The notes under the pieces are model-generated. The model did no database searches, was not told the origin of the DNA, and saw only the letters and a program-made list of their open reading frames with translations. 64,000 nt of DNA from Nematostella vectensis (taxonomy: Eukaryota; Cnidaria; Anthozoa; Actiniaria; Edwardsiidae): NCBI RefSeq assembly GCF_932526225.1, contig NC_064044.1, positions 6,536,747 to 6,600,746 of the forward strand. Reading direction: 5' to 3'. Numbering within the stretch: position 1 is the first letter of the stretch; each line of letters begins with the position of its first letter. The position numbers and the translations under genes are program-made. Shown here piece by piece: positions 1 through 11,100 of the stretch.

Positions 1-55
1 CCATTAGCGGCCATTCGGTAAAAATTTACTGGGATTGCATCTTAAGTGTGTACCG

Positions 56-1426
56 ATGTTAAAAAGTATCGGTCTAGCCCCTTCTGCCCGTTTCCGCAAG
101 CCGCAGTTCTATTCCAAAAATGATCTCCCATACACGAGGGAGATCGCTGCTTACCGAAGACCGCGAGTCACAATCAACGTCAGCGGTATGCGCTATGAGA
201 CACACGAAGAGACACTGTCTAACTATCCCGAAACTTTACTCGGGTCACCCGAGCGTCGCCGAACACACTACGACGAAACCACGGACGAGTACTATTTCGA
301 ACGCGACAAGCAGCTGTTTGACGCAATTCTGTTTTACTACCAGTCAAGGGGGATACTTGCTAAACCCGAGGGGGTGGAGGAGGAGGTGTTCATGCGAGAG
401 GTGCAATTCTGGGGGCTTCAGGAGAAGCCGGAAGAAGCAAAGGAAGGAAATGAGGTTGTGCTACCAGAGTGTCCTTTTAAACGGAGATTTTGGCTATGGT
501 TCGAGTATCCAAGGTCATCACGCATAGCTAAGGGGCTTGCACTGTGGTCAGTCTTCATTATCACGTTGTCAACTGTCTCATTTTGTGTGGAAACACTCCC
601 GCAATTTCAACATGACAAAATCGAGAAGATCCGACATGCAACTTCTCATGCGCACAACAAGACCCTATTGCAACGCGTCAATGTAACAAAGGGCAACACC
701 ACTGTCGAGGTACTTGTGAATAAGACCATACGAGGAGAAAGTACCACCTGGTCTACAGAAATAGTGGATCACTACTTTACGGATTACTGGTTTGTTATTG
801 AGGCTTATTGCGTAGCGTGGTTCACGGTTGAGTTCGTGGTGCGAATGTGGGCGAGTCCTTGCACGTGGTTATTCGTCAAGTCTTGGTTTGGTGTTCTAGA
901 CGTAGTCGCGATAGTCCCTTTCTACATTACCCTTGCGCTAAAGGAAAGCACTTACGATGTGCGGTCATTTGCGGTCATCCGCGCCCTGCGGTTATTCCGC
1001 GTCATTAGGATATTCAAATTGTCGCGTTACAGTGACGCGCTAAAGCTCCTGGTGAAAACCTTATACTCTAGCAGCGAACAACTTAGAAGTTTGCTTTTCT
1101 GTTTTCTTGTCGCTATTATCCTATTTTCAAGCATTATTTACTACGTTGACGATAAAGATAATATTCCCAGCATTCCTCACGCTTTCTGGTGGAGTGTCAT
1201 CACGATGACGTCGGTCGGATATGGTGACGTAGTACCGTCAACAATTGCGGGCAAGCTAGTGGGAAGCCTATGTGCAATGAGTGGCCTTATTTTGTTCTGC
1301 CTTCCCACTCCGGTACTGGTCTCAAATTTTATCAAGTATTATCTCGTAGCTGGCGCAACAGATCAGAGAAAAAAGATATTTGCCGAAAATTTGAAAGAAT
1401 TATTTCTTAGAAAATTAAAGGATTGA
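56..1426 (+). CDS. Shaker-type voltage-gated potassium channel (Kv1-like), single exon, 456 aa
   Basis: Pore-forming subunit of a plasma-membrane voltage-gated K+ channel. The ATG at 56 is the first in frame after an in-frame TAG at 5-7, so the CDS looks complete and intronless. Residues about 36-123 form the T1/BTB tetramerisation domain (PRVTINVSG to FWGLQE). Six membrane segments follow: S1 about 164-184, S2 248-266, S3 278-294, S4 304-325, S5 344-363, S6 401-425. S4 carries the regular charge ladder R-x-x-R up to IFKLSR, as in Shaker. The filter TSVGYGD is at about 385-391. The S1-S2 loop has four N-glycosylation sequons (NKT, NVT, NTT, NKT). Oddities: the S6 gate motif is PTP (LPTPV) rather than the usual Shaker PVP, and the tail is short, ending FLRKLKD with no obvious PDZ ligand. 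Family assignment is secure; the exact Shaker paralogue is not. Confidence 0.96.
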   Translation: MLKSIGLAPSARFRKPQFYSKNDLPYTREIAAYRRPRVTINVSGMRYETHEETLSNYPETLLGSPERRRTHYDETTDEYYFERDKQLFDAILFYYQSRGILAKPEGVEEEVFMREVQFWGLQEKPEEAKEGNEVVLPECPFKRRFWLWFEYPRSSRIAKGLALWSVFIITLSTVSFCVETLPQFQHDKIEKIRHATSHAHNKTLLQRVNVTKGNTTVEVLVNKTIRGESTTWSTEIVDHYFTDYWFVIEAYCVAWFTVEFVVRMWASPCTWLFVKSWFGVLDVVAIVPFYITLALKESTYDVRSFAVIRALRLFRVIRIFKLSRYSDALKLLVKTLYSSSEQLRSLLFCFLVAIILFSSIIYYVDDKDNIPSIPHAFWWSVITMTSVGYGDVVPSTIAGKLVGSLCAMSGLILFCLPTPVLVSNFIKYYLVAGATDQRKKIFAENLKELFLRKLKD

Positions 1427-1621
1427 AATCCTTTGAATATATTAGTTACCTGACCATTTGATGTCTGAAGGGAGGAACGGATTTATTTCCTTCTCTATTT
1501 TATGGTTAGTTTGCATGCTCGCATGCTCGATGATGCCGCTGTGCCTTAAGCCAAGGCTTGTTGTTTTATTCTTTTAAAGATTTTTGCTTTTTTTGATTTT
1601 CGTCAAAGTTTCGTTACCGAC

Positions 1622-1807
1622 CAGGGCCGTAGCAGACCTCGAAATATTGAGAAGGGGGGGGGGGGTGGGGGGGGTGGCCACAGTAAAGAAACATTAAGAA
1701 AATATTGGGGACACAGCCACGCCCCTACTGGTCATTTCCTTATAATTTTTGAAAATATTGGGAGGGGGGCACGTTTCCCTAGCGCCCCACCCCCTGCTAC
1801 GGCCCTG
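1622..1807. mobile_element. MITE-like element with terminal inverted repeats (family A)
   Basis: The left end CAGGGCCGTAGCAG is matched by CTGCTACGGCCCTG at the right end, an exact 14-bp terminal inverted repeat around about 186 bp with G-rich and C-rich subterminal tracts. A second copy with the same ends (GGGCCGTAGCAGGCCAC) lies at 18902-19081. No coding capacity. I found no convincing target-site duplication. Confidence 0.75.
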
Positions 1808-1915
1808 CCGACCCGCCATCAAAATGGTTGGACCTTTATTCAGCCTCTATTCGCAAGTGTGGTTTTAAAAAGATACTTGGCCTTTTACAATCTCTCATCG
1901 ACTCGAAGTGATAAC

Positions 1916-2093
1916 AGGCCCGTAGCCAGGGGGGAGTTCGGAAGAACCCCCCCCCCCCCCCACTGGACTGGAAGGTCCGCTCTAATTATGGAAAAATTGG
2001 GTACCACTGCAAGCTAGTGCGAGCTACCTAAGAGAAAATGGTCCGCTTAATGGGTAAACGAACCCCCCCGCTCAAAATCCTGGCTACGGGCCT
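1916..2093. mobile_element. MITE-like element with terminal inverted repeats (family B)
   Basis: AGGCCCGTAGCCAGG at the left end and CCTGGCTACGGGCCT at the right end are perfect inverted repeats of 15 bp. The interior contains the phrase GTACCACTGCAAGC, which recurs in the 2.9-kb copy in altered form and upstream of both tyrosinase copies (about 23499 and 25756). Confidence 0.8.
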
Positions 2094-2897
2094 GATATGA
2101 TAAGTATGTTTGTGGTGTTCCTTAAAGCCGCATTGTCACCAGTTTACTTCCGGTCGATTACCTAACAATATCCGATGATTTTTAACGGAAAATGCGAAAA
2201 ATATTACAAAATATTGAAAGCAGTGTGTCTATTGGAAGTTTCTTTGAGGATGTGTTGATAATTAAGAGCGGATGGCCTGTTAAATATTTCGGATTCTAAT
2301 AGATTCTTTTGTCTTTTAACGGTTGAGGTTTCCGTCGGACCTCCGGAGGTAAACTGGTGACAATGCGGCTTTAAGGGTATGTTACACGAGTCATTTGTGT
2401 CCCCTGAAACTTGCAAAGCAATCTTTTGTTAAGTTGTCGGTTGCAAAAAAAAATTGCGAAAAAAAAAAAAAACAGGAAATTAGCTAAAAACGCGCTTAAT
2501 TTCTCCGGGGAGGAGGAGGCGACCACTTTAAATTAGAATTTATATGCGAGCTCATTGCTAGTTGCAGGAAAATAGGCTCGTTTAATATGGCCTTTAGGGT
2601 GAAGGGGCGGCAGAATTTCAGGAAAACGAGGTTGAAGATTTCTAAATAATTATTAATGTTTTGAACTTTTTCTTGCTCACGTGAACTGGATTTTTTCCGT
2701 CAAAGAATATTCTGTTTTACATTGCAATTACCTTATGTTAAGAAAGTTGCCTAAAAAGATATTCCTCGACCGCTCCAATACTTAAAAAGTAACTATAACG
2801 GCGTGTTAGTATAAAATCTAAAAAAAAAAAAAACAGTTAGATTGAAAAAATAAAAAAAAATAAAGCAAAAACACTTATACATGTGTTCCTATCCGCT

Positions 2898-3083
2898 GAG
2901 GGCTTAGCCAGGGGGGTACGGAGGTTCGGAAGAAGAACTCCCCACTCGACTGGAAAGTCCTCTATTGATGGAAAATTAAGTACCACTACGAGCAAAAGGA
3001 TGAGCTATACCTGAGGAAATGGTCCGCTAAATGGGTAAAAGAACCCCTCCCCAAGTCTCAAAATCTTGGCTGTTACGGGCCTG
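2898..3083. mobile_element. Diverged second copy of MITE family B
   Basis: The stretch from GGGCTTAGCCAGG to CTTGGCTGTTACGGGCC follows the 1916-2093 copy along its whole length in the same orientation (GGTTCGGAAGAA, ACTGGAAAGTCC, AAATGGTCCGC, AATGGGTAAA), with many substitutions. Its terminal inverted repeats are degraded. Confidence 0.7.
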
Positions 3084-3209
3084 GTCTGGCACCTATTTAC
3101 ATACAATTGGCATTAAGAAGTACATCAGTCATATGTATAGATTATTCAAAATATACTTATTCTATTTTATCAGCTTTGCCACAAGGTTACGAACTACACT
3201 ACAAACAAA

Positions 3210-3716
3210 CATAAGAAAATGGATAGTGACATAACACATAACACATAACAGTACAAAAAAACATAAGAAAATGAATAGTGACATAACACATAACAGTACA
3301 AAAAAAAACATAAGAAAATGGATAGTGACATAACACATAACAGTACAAACAAACATAAGAAAATGGATAGTGACATAACACATGACAGTACAAAAAAAAC
3401 ATAAGAAAATGGATAGTGACATAACACATACCAGTACAAAAAAACATAAGAAAATGGATAGTGACATAACACATGACAGTACAAAAAAAAACATAAGAAA
3501 ATGGATAGTGACATAACACATAACAGTACAAAAAAACATAAGAAAATGGATAGTGACATAACACATAACAGTACAAAAAAACATAAGAAAATGGATAGTG
3601 ACATAACACATAACAGTACAAAAAAAACATAAGAAAATGGATAGTGACATAACACATAACAGTACAAACAAACATAAGAAAATGGATAGTGACATAACGT
3701 GCAACACTACAAACAA
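3210..3716. repeat. 44-bp minisatellite, about 11 copies
   Basis: The unit ACATAAGAAAATGGATAGTG + ACATAACACATAACAGTACAAA + A-run repeats with few substitutions; length differences lie mainly in the A tract. The three long minus-strand reading frames across it are artefacts of the repeat. It lies between genes and shows no relation to a splice site. Confidence 0.95.
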
Positions 3717-4428
3717 AATGGTGACGACATGACTGCAAAGTGTTCTTAAAGGCGATATACAGTACAGCGGCTGTTTCGTTAGTTAGCGATTGAATTGCGA
3801 TGTCTCGTCTTTGGTACAGTGCAAAGATGCGTTTTCTTTCAATTACTCAATTGATGCTTGTCACCTTACATATTTCCATATTTTTACCTTAACAATTTTT
3901 GTGATCATCGAATATTTTTAAATATAAATAGTTTTGGATAAATATGGACGCCAATATTTTACAGCTTGATGAACTACAGTTCAATAGATTGACAAAGATA
4001 TGTATTAATATATTGTTAAATGTTGTATATGTGTAGGTATACAAATTTTAAACACGATAGAAAACCTAAGAGCTCTTAAACGTTGCGCCACACATGGCCG
4101 GTATGAAAAAGCAGCGGAACATGTCGGTGTGAAAGCTCGGTAGGTTATAGTGCCTGTGCTTTCTTGTATTGAGAACCTTTACTTTTGGGCAATAAACCAG
4201 ATAATTGGTGGTCATAGAAATACTGTTAAAAAGAAATACTGGTAAATAACTTAACCAGCCCTCTTCAACATGACCAAAAAGTAGAGCCGTTTATTAGTTT
4301 TCATTATGGCCCCAACTATGTGACAATTCCACTTCACTGGCTACGTTTATTCCTAGTATCTTTGCAGTGTTGGGCGTCTCCTTGTTGATTGCGGGGAACT
4401 GTTTCGGCGATGGTAGTGTCGTTAACGT
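3717..4428. other. Intergenic, no gene seen
   Basis: AT-rich sequence without convincing exons, long open frames or inverted repeats on either strand. Confidence 0.5.
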
Positions 4429-4451
4429 ACTACTACTACTACTACTACTCT

Positions 4452-4494
<43 letters not shown>
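4429..4494. repeat. (ACT)n microsatellite at the 3' end of a retrotransposon
   Basis: About 22 ACT triplets with one interruption, followed by AAT repeats. On the minus strand this is an ATT/AGT tail directly after AGTGGCGCTATAAAAATCG, the usual way CR1/L2-type non-LTR elements end, so the microsatellite probably grew from the element's 3' tail. Confidence 0.85.
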
Positions 4495-4495
<1 letters not shown>

Positions 4496-6305
4496 ATAAT
4501 AATAATCGATTTTTATAGCGCCACTTCTACTATGAATCCAGTGGCGCTTTACAATATAAAAGTTAAGGTAAAAATATTTTATATAAAGTATTTAAACTAG
4601 CTAGCTAGCCTAGACTAAGTAACTCATAGCATCTCAAAATACACTTGATATAAGAATAGAATCAAAAAGCCCAAACTGTCGCGATCTCGTACCAGAACAA
4701 TGAATACAATACACCAAAAACTGGAAATCGACTCTGCCAAATTTTCGTCTTTAATAAGACTTCTTCAGGGCAGACTCAGACTTGATATAAGAAACATAGT
4801 AAAAACAGCAAACAATTCAATAGAAAGAAAACTTAGTATATGGGAAAAATATATATATATTAATTTATAATGCTAAAAATGATAGGTTCTTTTAAACATG
4901 TTAAAAAGCACTTCTGAAAAGATGGGTTTTAACCATTGTCTTGAATTCATTCAAACTGTCGCAATTTCTTATGTTCAGAGGTAAGGAATTCCAGAGCCTA
5001 GGCGCAGTGTGTGAAAATGATTTATAGCCATAAGTTTTAAGATTGCACCTAGGCTCTACCAGTAAGGCTTTCTTTTCAGAGCGCAGACTTCTTCGTGGAA
5101 CATAAGGTGTAAGCAATTCATTTAAATAGGAAGGCCATTTAAAGATTTGAAAGTCAAAAGTAGTATTTTGAAATTTATTCTTTAGGGAATAGGCAGCCAA
5201 TGGAGCTCCTGAAAGATAGGGGTTATGTGGTCAAATTTACGTACACCAGTGAGAATGCGTGCTGCAGAGTTTTGGACAGATTGGAATTTACGGACATATT
5301 TTTGTTTCAGGCCTGAAAGAAGCGAGTTACAATAGTCCAGCCTAGACGTGACAAATGCATGGAGAAGTATCTCGCAGTGTTTAAATGAGATGTATTTTCT
5401 TATTTTTGCAATATTGCTTAGATGAAAAAAGCTGATTTGCATATGTTCTTTACTTGTTTGTCCATTGACATTTCACTGTCGAACCATGTTCCAATGTTTT
5501 TTGCGGAATCAGATATCTCAACAACATCAGACCCAACATTGATGAAACTCAGATTAGGTTTAGGGCGATGACGAGCATGAAGTACGAGAAGTTCCGTCTT
5601 ATCACCATTAAGAAGAAGCTTATTGGCTGTCATCCATCTATTAATGTCATCGATACATGATTCAACTAAGTGTCGCGACAGAGCAGGTTCTTTATCAGAT
5701 AGAGGATTGAACGACATGTAGATTTGCGTGTCGTCAGCATAAAAATGGAAGTTTAGTCCATGTTTCCTGATTATGTCTGCAAAAGGTGCAGTGTACATCG
5801 AATATAGCAATGGACCTAAAACTGACCCCTGAGGTACACCACAGACAAGCTTCTTGCTTTCTGATCTTTCATTTCCGATTTTTACAAACTGAGATCTGTC
5901 AGACAGATATGACCTCAACCAGGAGAGCGCCAAACCTTTGATTTAAAAGCGATGTTTAAGTCTTCCAAGCAGCAAATCATGATCCACTGAATGCCGCTGA
6001 TAAGTCCAGCAATACAAGAATGACACTTTGCCCATCATCAATGGCTCTCAGAATGTCATTTTGTATGCGCGTAAGGGCTGTCTCAGTACTGTGCCCTTTT
6101 TTGTAGGCCGACTGATAGATCTCATGCAAGCCACCGCAATCAAGATGTTGGTTTAGTCTAATGGCAACAACTTTTTCCATTGCCTTCGACACAAATGGAA
6201 GGTTGTAGATGGGTCGAAAATGATTTTGTATCTCATGGTCCAAATTGTCCTTCTTAAGAATGGGATCAAGTACAGCTTCCTTTAGCACATCTGGAACACT
6301 CAGGT
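4495..6305 (-). mobile_element. CR1/L2-like non-LTR retrotransposon, 5'-truncated and frameshifted
   Basis: Minus-strand remains of the reverse-transcriptase ORF, broken into several frames. In 5' to 3' order: fingers region with FRPIYNLPFVSKAMEKVV and KGHSTETALTRI (about 6290-5980), palm region with GVPQGSVLGPLLYSMYTA and FHFYADDTQIYMSF (5933-5418, the YADD catalytic box), thumb region with SRLDYCNSLLSGL and QNSAARIL (5442-5182), and the C-terminal tail with PRLWNSLPLNIR (to 4901). The element ends in a structured 3' UTR (AAGCGCCACTGG, AGTGGCGCT) and an ATT tail. Frameshifts and stops show it is dead. Its 5' end abuts another element. A Penelope-like fragment (4732-4775) appears to be inserted in its 3' UTR. 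Confidence 0.85.
4732..4775 (-). ncRNA. Hammerhead-ribozyme-like motif of Penelope-like type (candidate)
   Basis: On the minus strand TCTGCC, CTGAAGA, an A, the hairpin GTCTT-ATTA-AAGAC, GAAA, ATTT and GGCAGA follow in order. This gives the CUGANGA and GAAA core boxes around a 5-bp stem II, with a 6-bp closing stem I. Penelope-like retroelements are known to carry minimal hammerheads of this layout. One extra A beside stem II and the uncertain stem III make activity doubtful. A partial copy lies at 31458-31516, where the GAAA box reads GAAT. Confidence 0.35.
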
Positions 6306-7190
6306 CGTTGATCATCAATAGGAATAACCAGGGACCAAGCTTGCTTCCCTGAAGCACCCCTGCAGGGACAGTGCCCCACTCGGATAAACAATCCGACGAC
6401 AGTTTCACGCGCTGCTGTCTGTGCACCAGGCAGGCGACACCACGTGGGATTTCCAGGGTTAAGGATCTCGCGCACTAGTAGACGGTGATCGATAGGGTCG
6501 AAAGCCTTCCGATAATCGAACAACACAACCCTCATCGCAGCGCCGGACCCGTCGGTGGCTTCAGTCCAGCGATGGAGCATAGAAGTCAGCGCATATAGAG
6601 TGGAGCCGTTGATCAACAGAGAGCCGTTGCTCAACAGAACTGGTGTTCGATATTAAACAGACAGGCCGCGCAAGAATCTCTGCGTATTCCCTCAAGAGCC
6701 AGTTGGGAACTCTATCGGAGCCAGCAGCTTTGTTTGGATTTAACTTCTGAAGTGCTGACAATATATCGGGCTCAGTGACTGAAAACGGCGATGGGTCTAT
6801 ATCGGAGAGTGGCACCAACACAAGCGGCGAAAAATGTTCCATAGGCTCTAGAAAGGCGGCATTTATTGCGTTTGCCGTCTCACGAGCGCTGAGATCGTTG
6901 CAAGCGGCAACTTGTAAATGGGACAGCAAACTCTGGGGACCGGAGGATGGCGTCATGCCGGCCATACGCTTGACAGAAGACCACCATTTACTGGGCTTGC
7001 TATCCTTCAGTTGGGAGATCTTGGAGGTGAAGTAGTTTGAACGGAGACGCTTGCGTACTCTTATTTATGTAGTGTCGGAAAAGACTTAGGTCGCCGGAAC
7101 GGAAGGAACGCTGGCGAAGATTTACGAGTAAGTTTAAACGTCGTATTATTTTGCAAAAGCAGGCAAATGAATATTGTTCCTTTTTCATTT
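6285..7190 (-). mobile_element. Second non-LTR retrotransposon fragment (different family)
   Basis: Minus-strand reverse-transcriptase fragments distinct from the neighbouring element: KWWSSVKRMAGM, then LQKLNPNKAAGSDRVPNWLL, VVLFDYRKAFDPIDHRLL, and after a frameshift VLQGSKLGPWLFLLMINDL. These are the start of the RT domain through its QG..LGP box. The catalytic YADD part is missing because the sequence switches at about 6290 into the other element. Several frameshifts; a fossil. Confidence 0.8.
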
Positions 7191-8115
7191 GCACGCATTT
7201 GCATTGAATGCGGCTCCCCTAACTTAGCGGCATGGTACCCATACCACAGTTGCACGCTCCTTTCGGCAAAAGCAATTTGATCGGAAGTAGTAAACTTCCT
7301 GTCCCCTGCTTTGTACGGGCTAACAATTTACCAATCAATAAAGGTCAATAGATATTGTATTGTTTCTATATAAAACTGTATTTTAATTTACAACTCTCAT
7401 CTCTTTATTACAATTTGTATAATTAGTAACTGACCTAAAACCAAGCAAATACCAAGTTATAAAAGGTCTCCCACATTAAGCAATGATAATAACGGGATTT
7501 CTGACAAAATAAGCGCGTACCCAAGCCATCAGTTACCAAGACAACAAAGCCGCAAAGCAAGGAACATCTCGCAAGCAAAACCCCTTTCATATTGTTTTCT
7601 TTCAACATCAGATTGATGGGAACTCGAGATAACCAACTGGAGGCAACATTTTGAGGCCTGAGTTCAGCCTTGAACACAAGCCTCTATACTTAGTAACATA
7701 ATGTCTCGCTGATTTTCTTCGTTGCACTTTAACACCTTTTCTATCGGAATTTAGTGTCTAAGTAGAAAAGCGAAAGCTGACTGTCGTCAGCTTTAATGTT
7801 TAAAAGAAAATAAACCGTTTCTAAAAAAACCTTTCTGGCTTTATTTGTAAATGCTTAATACGTTGCTTTTTCTTGCTGTTATTTTGCCGCTAAAAGCCTG
7901 AGCGCGCGCTAGTTTGCCACCCAAACAGTCACGTGACCTCTTAGCGCAAGTCCCCTATTAATGAAAAAAGGGTTAATAAAAATTCATTTCTTTCCATCTC
8001 AGACCAATAACAATTTTTCCTTTTCTCACCCTGGTGATTCAATATATAATATCGTTTCTGCAGGTCAGCGGTGTACTGACAACCTGCCATGAGCAATATA
8101 GAGTATGCTTTATGT
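7191..8115. other. Intergenic; 3' flank of the Rag GTPase gene
   Basis: No exon-like stretch. Reading on the minus strand, an AATAAA lies at 7845-7840, about 270 bases after the Rag stop codon, and is a candidate polyadenylation signal. The remainder is AT-rich filler. Confidence 0.45.
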
Positions 8116-11100
8116 CTAGACCACAACAGCATCTCCTCGACCCATTCCCACGCCCGGCGCACTGCCGTTGGAGTGCGAGGTGGGATGGGGATAAGTACTC
8201 TCTGAAGGCGTCCGGATTTGCTTGCGTACTTCAAAAACCTGTGCATTTACATAAACAGATATGGGGTCAGAAAAGATAAGTGATAATAGGCGCCTTGCAT
8301 TAAGAAATCACTTAATTTTAGAGTGGCAGACAATGGCTGTAAACGTGGGTAAAAAAAAACATTCAATAAATAATTATAATCTTTCTGGCTGATTCGTTTT
8401 TTTTTGCCGTCCAAAAGCGCGTGCGCTTGCATTTTTTTAAAAATAGCATTTTTTTCTGAAATAAAAACGATGAAGACGTATAATGAAAAGGAATCATAAC
8501 TTACATCAGAGATTGCTTGTCGGAAACAATGGAAGTTATAATCGATAAGACCTGGAAATTGAACAAAATTGTGTAAGAACACCTTATTTATACGTTGGTA
8601 CCTTTTTACGGACGAGCCAAGTAGCCTTGCAGTACTACACGGGCTACCGTGGCCACCTTGACAGTAAGCCAATAAGGATGCGAGAAACGTGCCATCTGAT
8701 ACGACGCGCGCTACCGTGACCACCTTGACAGTTTTTTAAGCAAGCCAAAAAGGAAGCGAGAAACGTGCTATCTGATACGGCGCGCGCTACCGTGACCACC
8801 TTGACAGTTTTTTAAGCAAGCCAAAAAGGATGCGAGAAACGTGCTATCTGATACGACGCGCGCTACTGTGGCCACCTTGACAGTTTTATGAAGTAAGCCA
8901 ATAAGGATGCGAGAAACGTGCTATATGATACGACGCGCGCTACCGTGACCACCTTGACAGCTTTGTGAAGTAAGCCAATAAGGATGCGAGAAACGTGCTA
9001 TCTGATACGACGCGCGCTACTGTGGCCACCTTGACAGTTTTATGAAGTAAGCCAATTCATAGATCCGACATGTCAATCACGCGCGCACGAATAGCCAATC
9101 AGGAAAGAGATGGTGCAATAACAGCCATGTGGTCCCACAAATGCCCCACAAAAAGTCGGCAATCGACGCCGAAAAAGATTGGTTTGAGATGTTATTCTGA
9201 GAATCTGGACAAGCAAATAAGCATTTTCCGGTCAGCGTAGAAAGTGCTAGCCCTGTTTTCTTTGCCCGGCCGCTTTAGTGTAGAGTTGAGACTCAATTGT
9301 AGAAAAGCAAATTTACTACGAAGAAACAAAAAAAAAGCAAACAAACCACTTACATGTGCAGTGTAAGTCCCACCATTAAACTTGTGTTTGATATTATACC
9401 TAGGTTACTTCAATTACATATAAGAATGAGACTGTCGTTTGTATTTTTACTGTAAATCTTGACGTTTGCCGATAAAACTTGTAGTTAGAAGTCGGTCGTA
9501 AACAGCGAATTCGGCTCCCTCTTCTGTTTCCCCGCACTTAAATCAGTGCAAGTTTACAAAAATAGCTTTGAAAACACATAAACACTTAGTACCTACCGAA
9601 GAGAGCACCGCTTTATCCTTCTCATTTCCAAGTTTTCGTATTTCGAACTGGATTCGGGTAGTTTTAATTCAACAACCAAACTTGTAGTTATCTATTTCTA
9701 TGCTTCTCTACAAGATTTTCACCAAGCTTGGACAACAAGTCAATTTCTATCATGTTAGGTGACCGTCTTTTATTTCCCAAGTCGCAGGAAAACCCCTATA
9801 AACGTCTATATTTTAGATAAACCCGAGCAGGATTCACAGGCCTCATTCGACATGTTGTACAATTTGTGGGACTTTTGTGGTACATTTGGGTTGCACTTCG
9901 CTGGCTTCTATTTGCTGCTTTCTGATTGGTTATAGTGCGAGAAACGTGCTATCTGATACGACGCGCGCTACCGTGGCCACCTTGACAGTTTTGTTACGTA
10001 AGCCAAAAAGGATGCGAAAAACGTGCTATCTGACACGACGAGTGCTATCGTGGCCACCTTGGCAGTCTTGAGAAGTTAGCCAAAAAGGGTGAGAGAAACG
10101 TACTATCTGATATGACGCGCGTTACCGTGGCAACCTTGACAGTCTTATGAAGTAAGCCAACAATGATGCGAGAAACGTGCTATACGACCCGCGTTGCAAA
10201 AAAAATCTTCAGTACATCGTACCATAAGAACACATTGGCCACAATAGCGCGCTTCGCATGTGGAGTGTTTTCTTTATACATGGACCACTGTTCTTTAAAT
10301 AAAAATAAAGCTACTGGATGGGCTCACCTTTCTTCTCAAAGTTGTCTTCTCGTAGAATACAAACCAAGGCTAGAAATCTGAGAAAACAAGGAGTGATTCA
10401 AATGCTCTTGTATATGAACCCAGGAAATTTCATTATGATAATGTTATTAAAGAGCGCTTTTCAGCCACACTTTTGTTATTGTTTCCACTCCATATTTGAA
10501 AACAAATTATGCTAAGAAATCTTAAAACAGCTATCTACAAAGTTTAATACTTCATATTTCATACCTGTTGACCTCTCGGAGGTACAATATCGTGCTGTTG
10601 TTGAGCTTGATAACAGATGACGTGTCCACATCATATGCACTACCATCACCGTCCTCACGAAGACTAGAGAAATAACCTTATATTAGCCATCAGCAATACA
10701 CACACAATTACCATCACCATCCACACACAATTACCATCACCATCCTCGCAAAGGCAAGAGAAATAACCTTACATCAGCCATACACACACAAACATAGAGC
10801 AATAACCTTATATTAGCCATCAGAAATACACACACAATTACCATCGCCATCACCATCCTCACACAATTACCAACACCAACAATCACATAACATTTTTCTT
10901 ATTATATCTGGTAAAAAAATGTGTGATCATGGTTACAAGTACGAATCCCACTAACAGTAAAAAAGTGTGTGAAAAAGTATTCTAGAATTTCTCAATATAT
11001 GATGTGATTTTACAGTATCTTGCAATATTGTTATATTATTTGGGTTCTGTTGTTCATGCTTGAAAAAAGGGAGAAAAATAGTGAAGAGTGAAATAGTGAA

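Larger units (their letters stand above)
1427..3209. other. Intergenic, repeat-rich, no gene seen
   Basis: Between the Kv stop codon and the first minisatellite I see no exon-like stretch on either strand. The sequence holds three short inverted-repeat elements listed separately, homopolymer G, C and A runs, and AT-rich filler. Confidence 0.6.

Noticed and set aside
120-527. 135-codon plus-strand ORF
   Set aside because: Out-of-frame shadow of the Kv channel gene.
3162-3738. Three overlapping minus-strand ORFs of 157-184 codons
   Set aside because: Produced by the 44-bp repeat lacking stops; the predicted protein is only the repeat translated.
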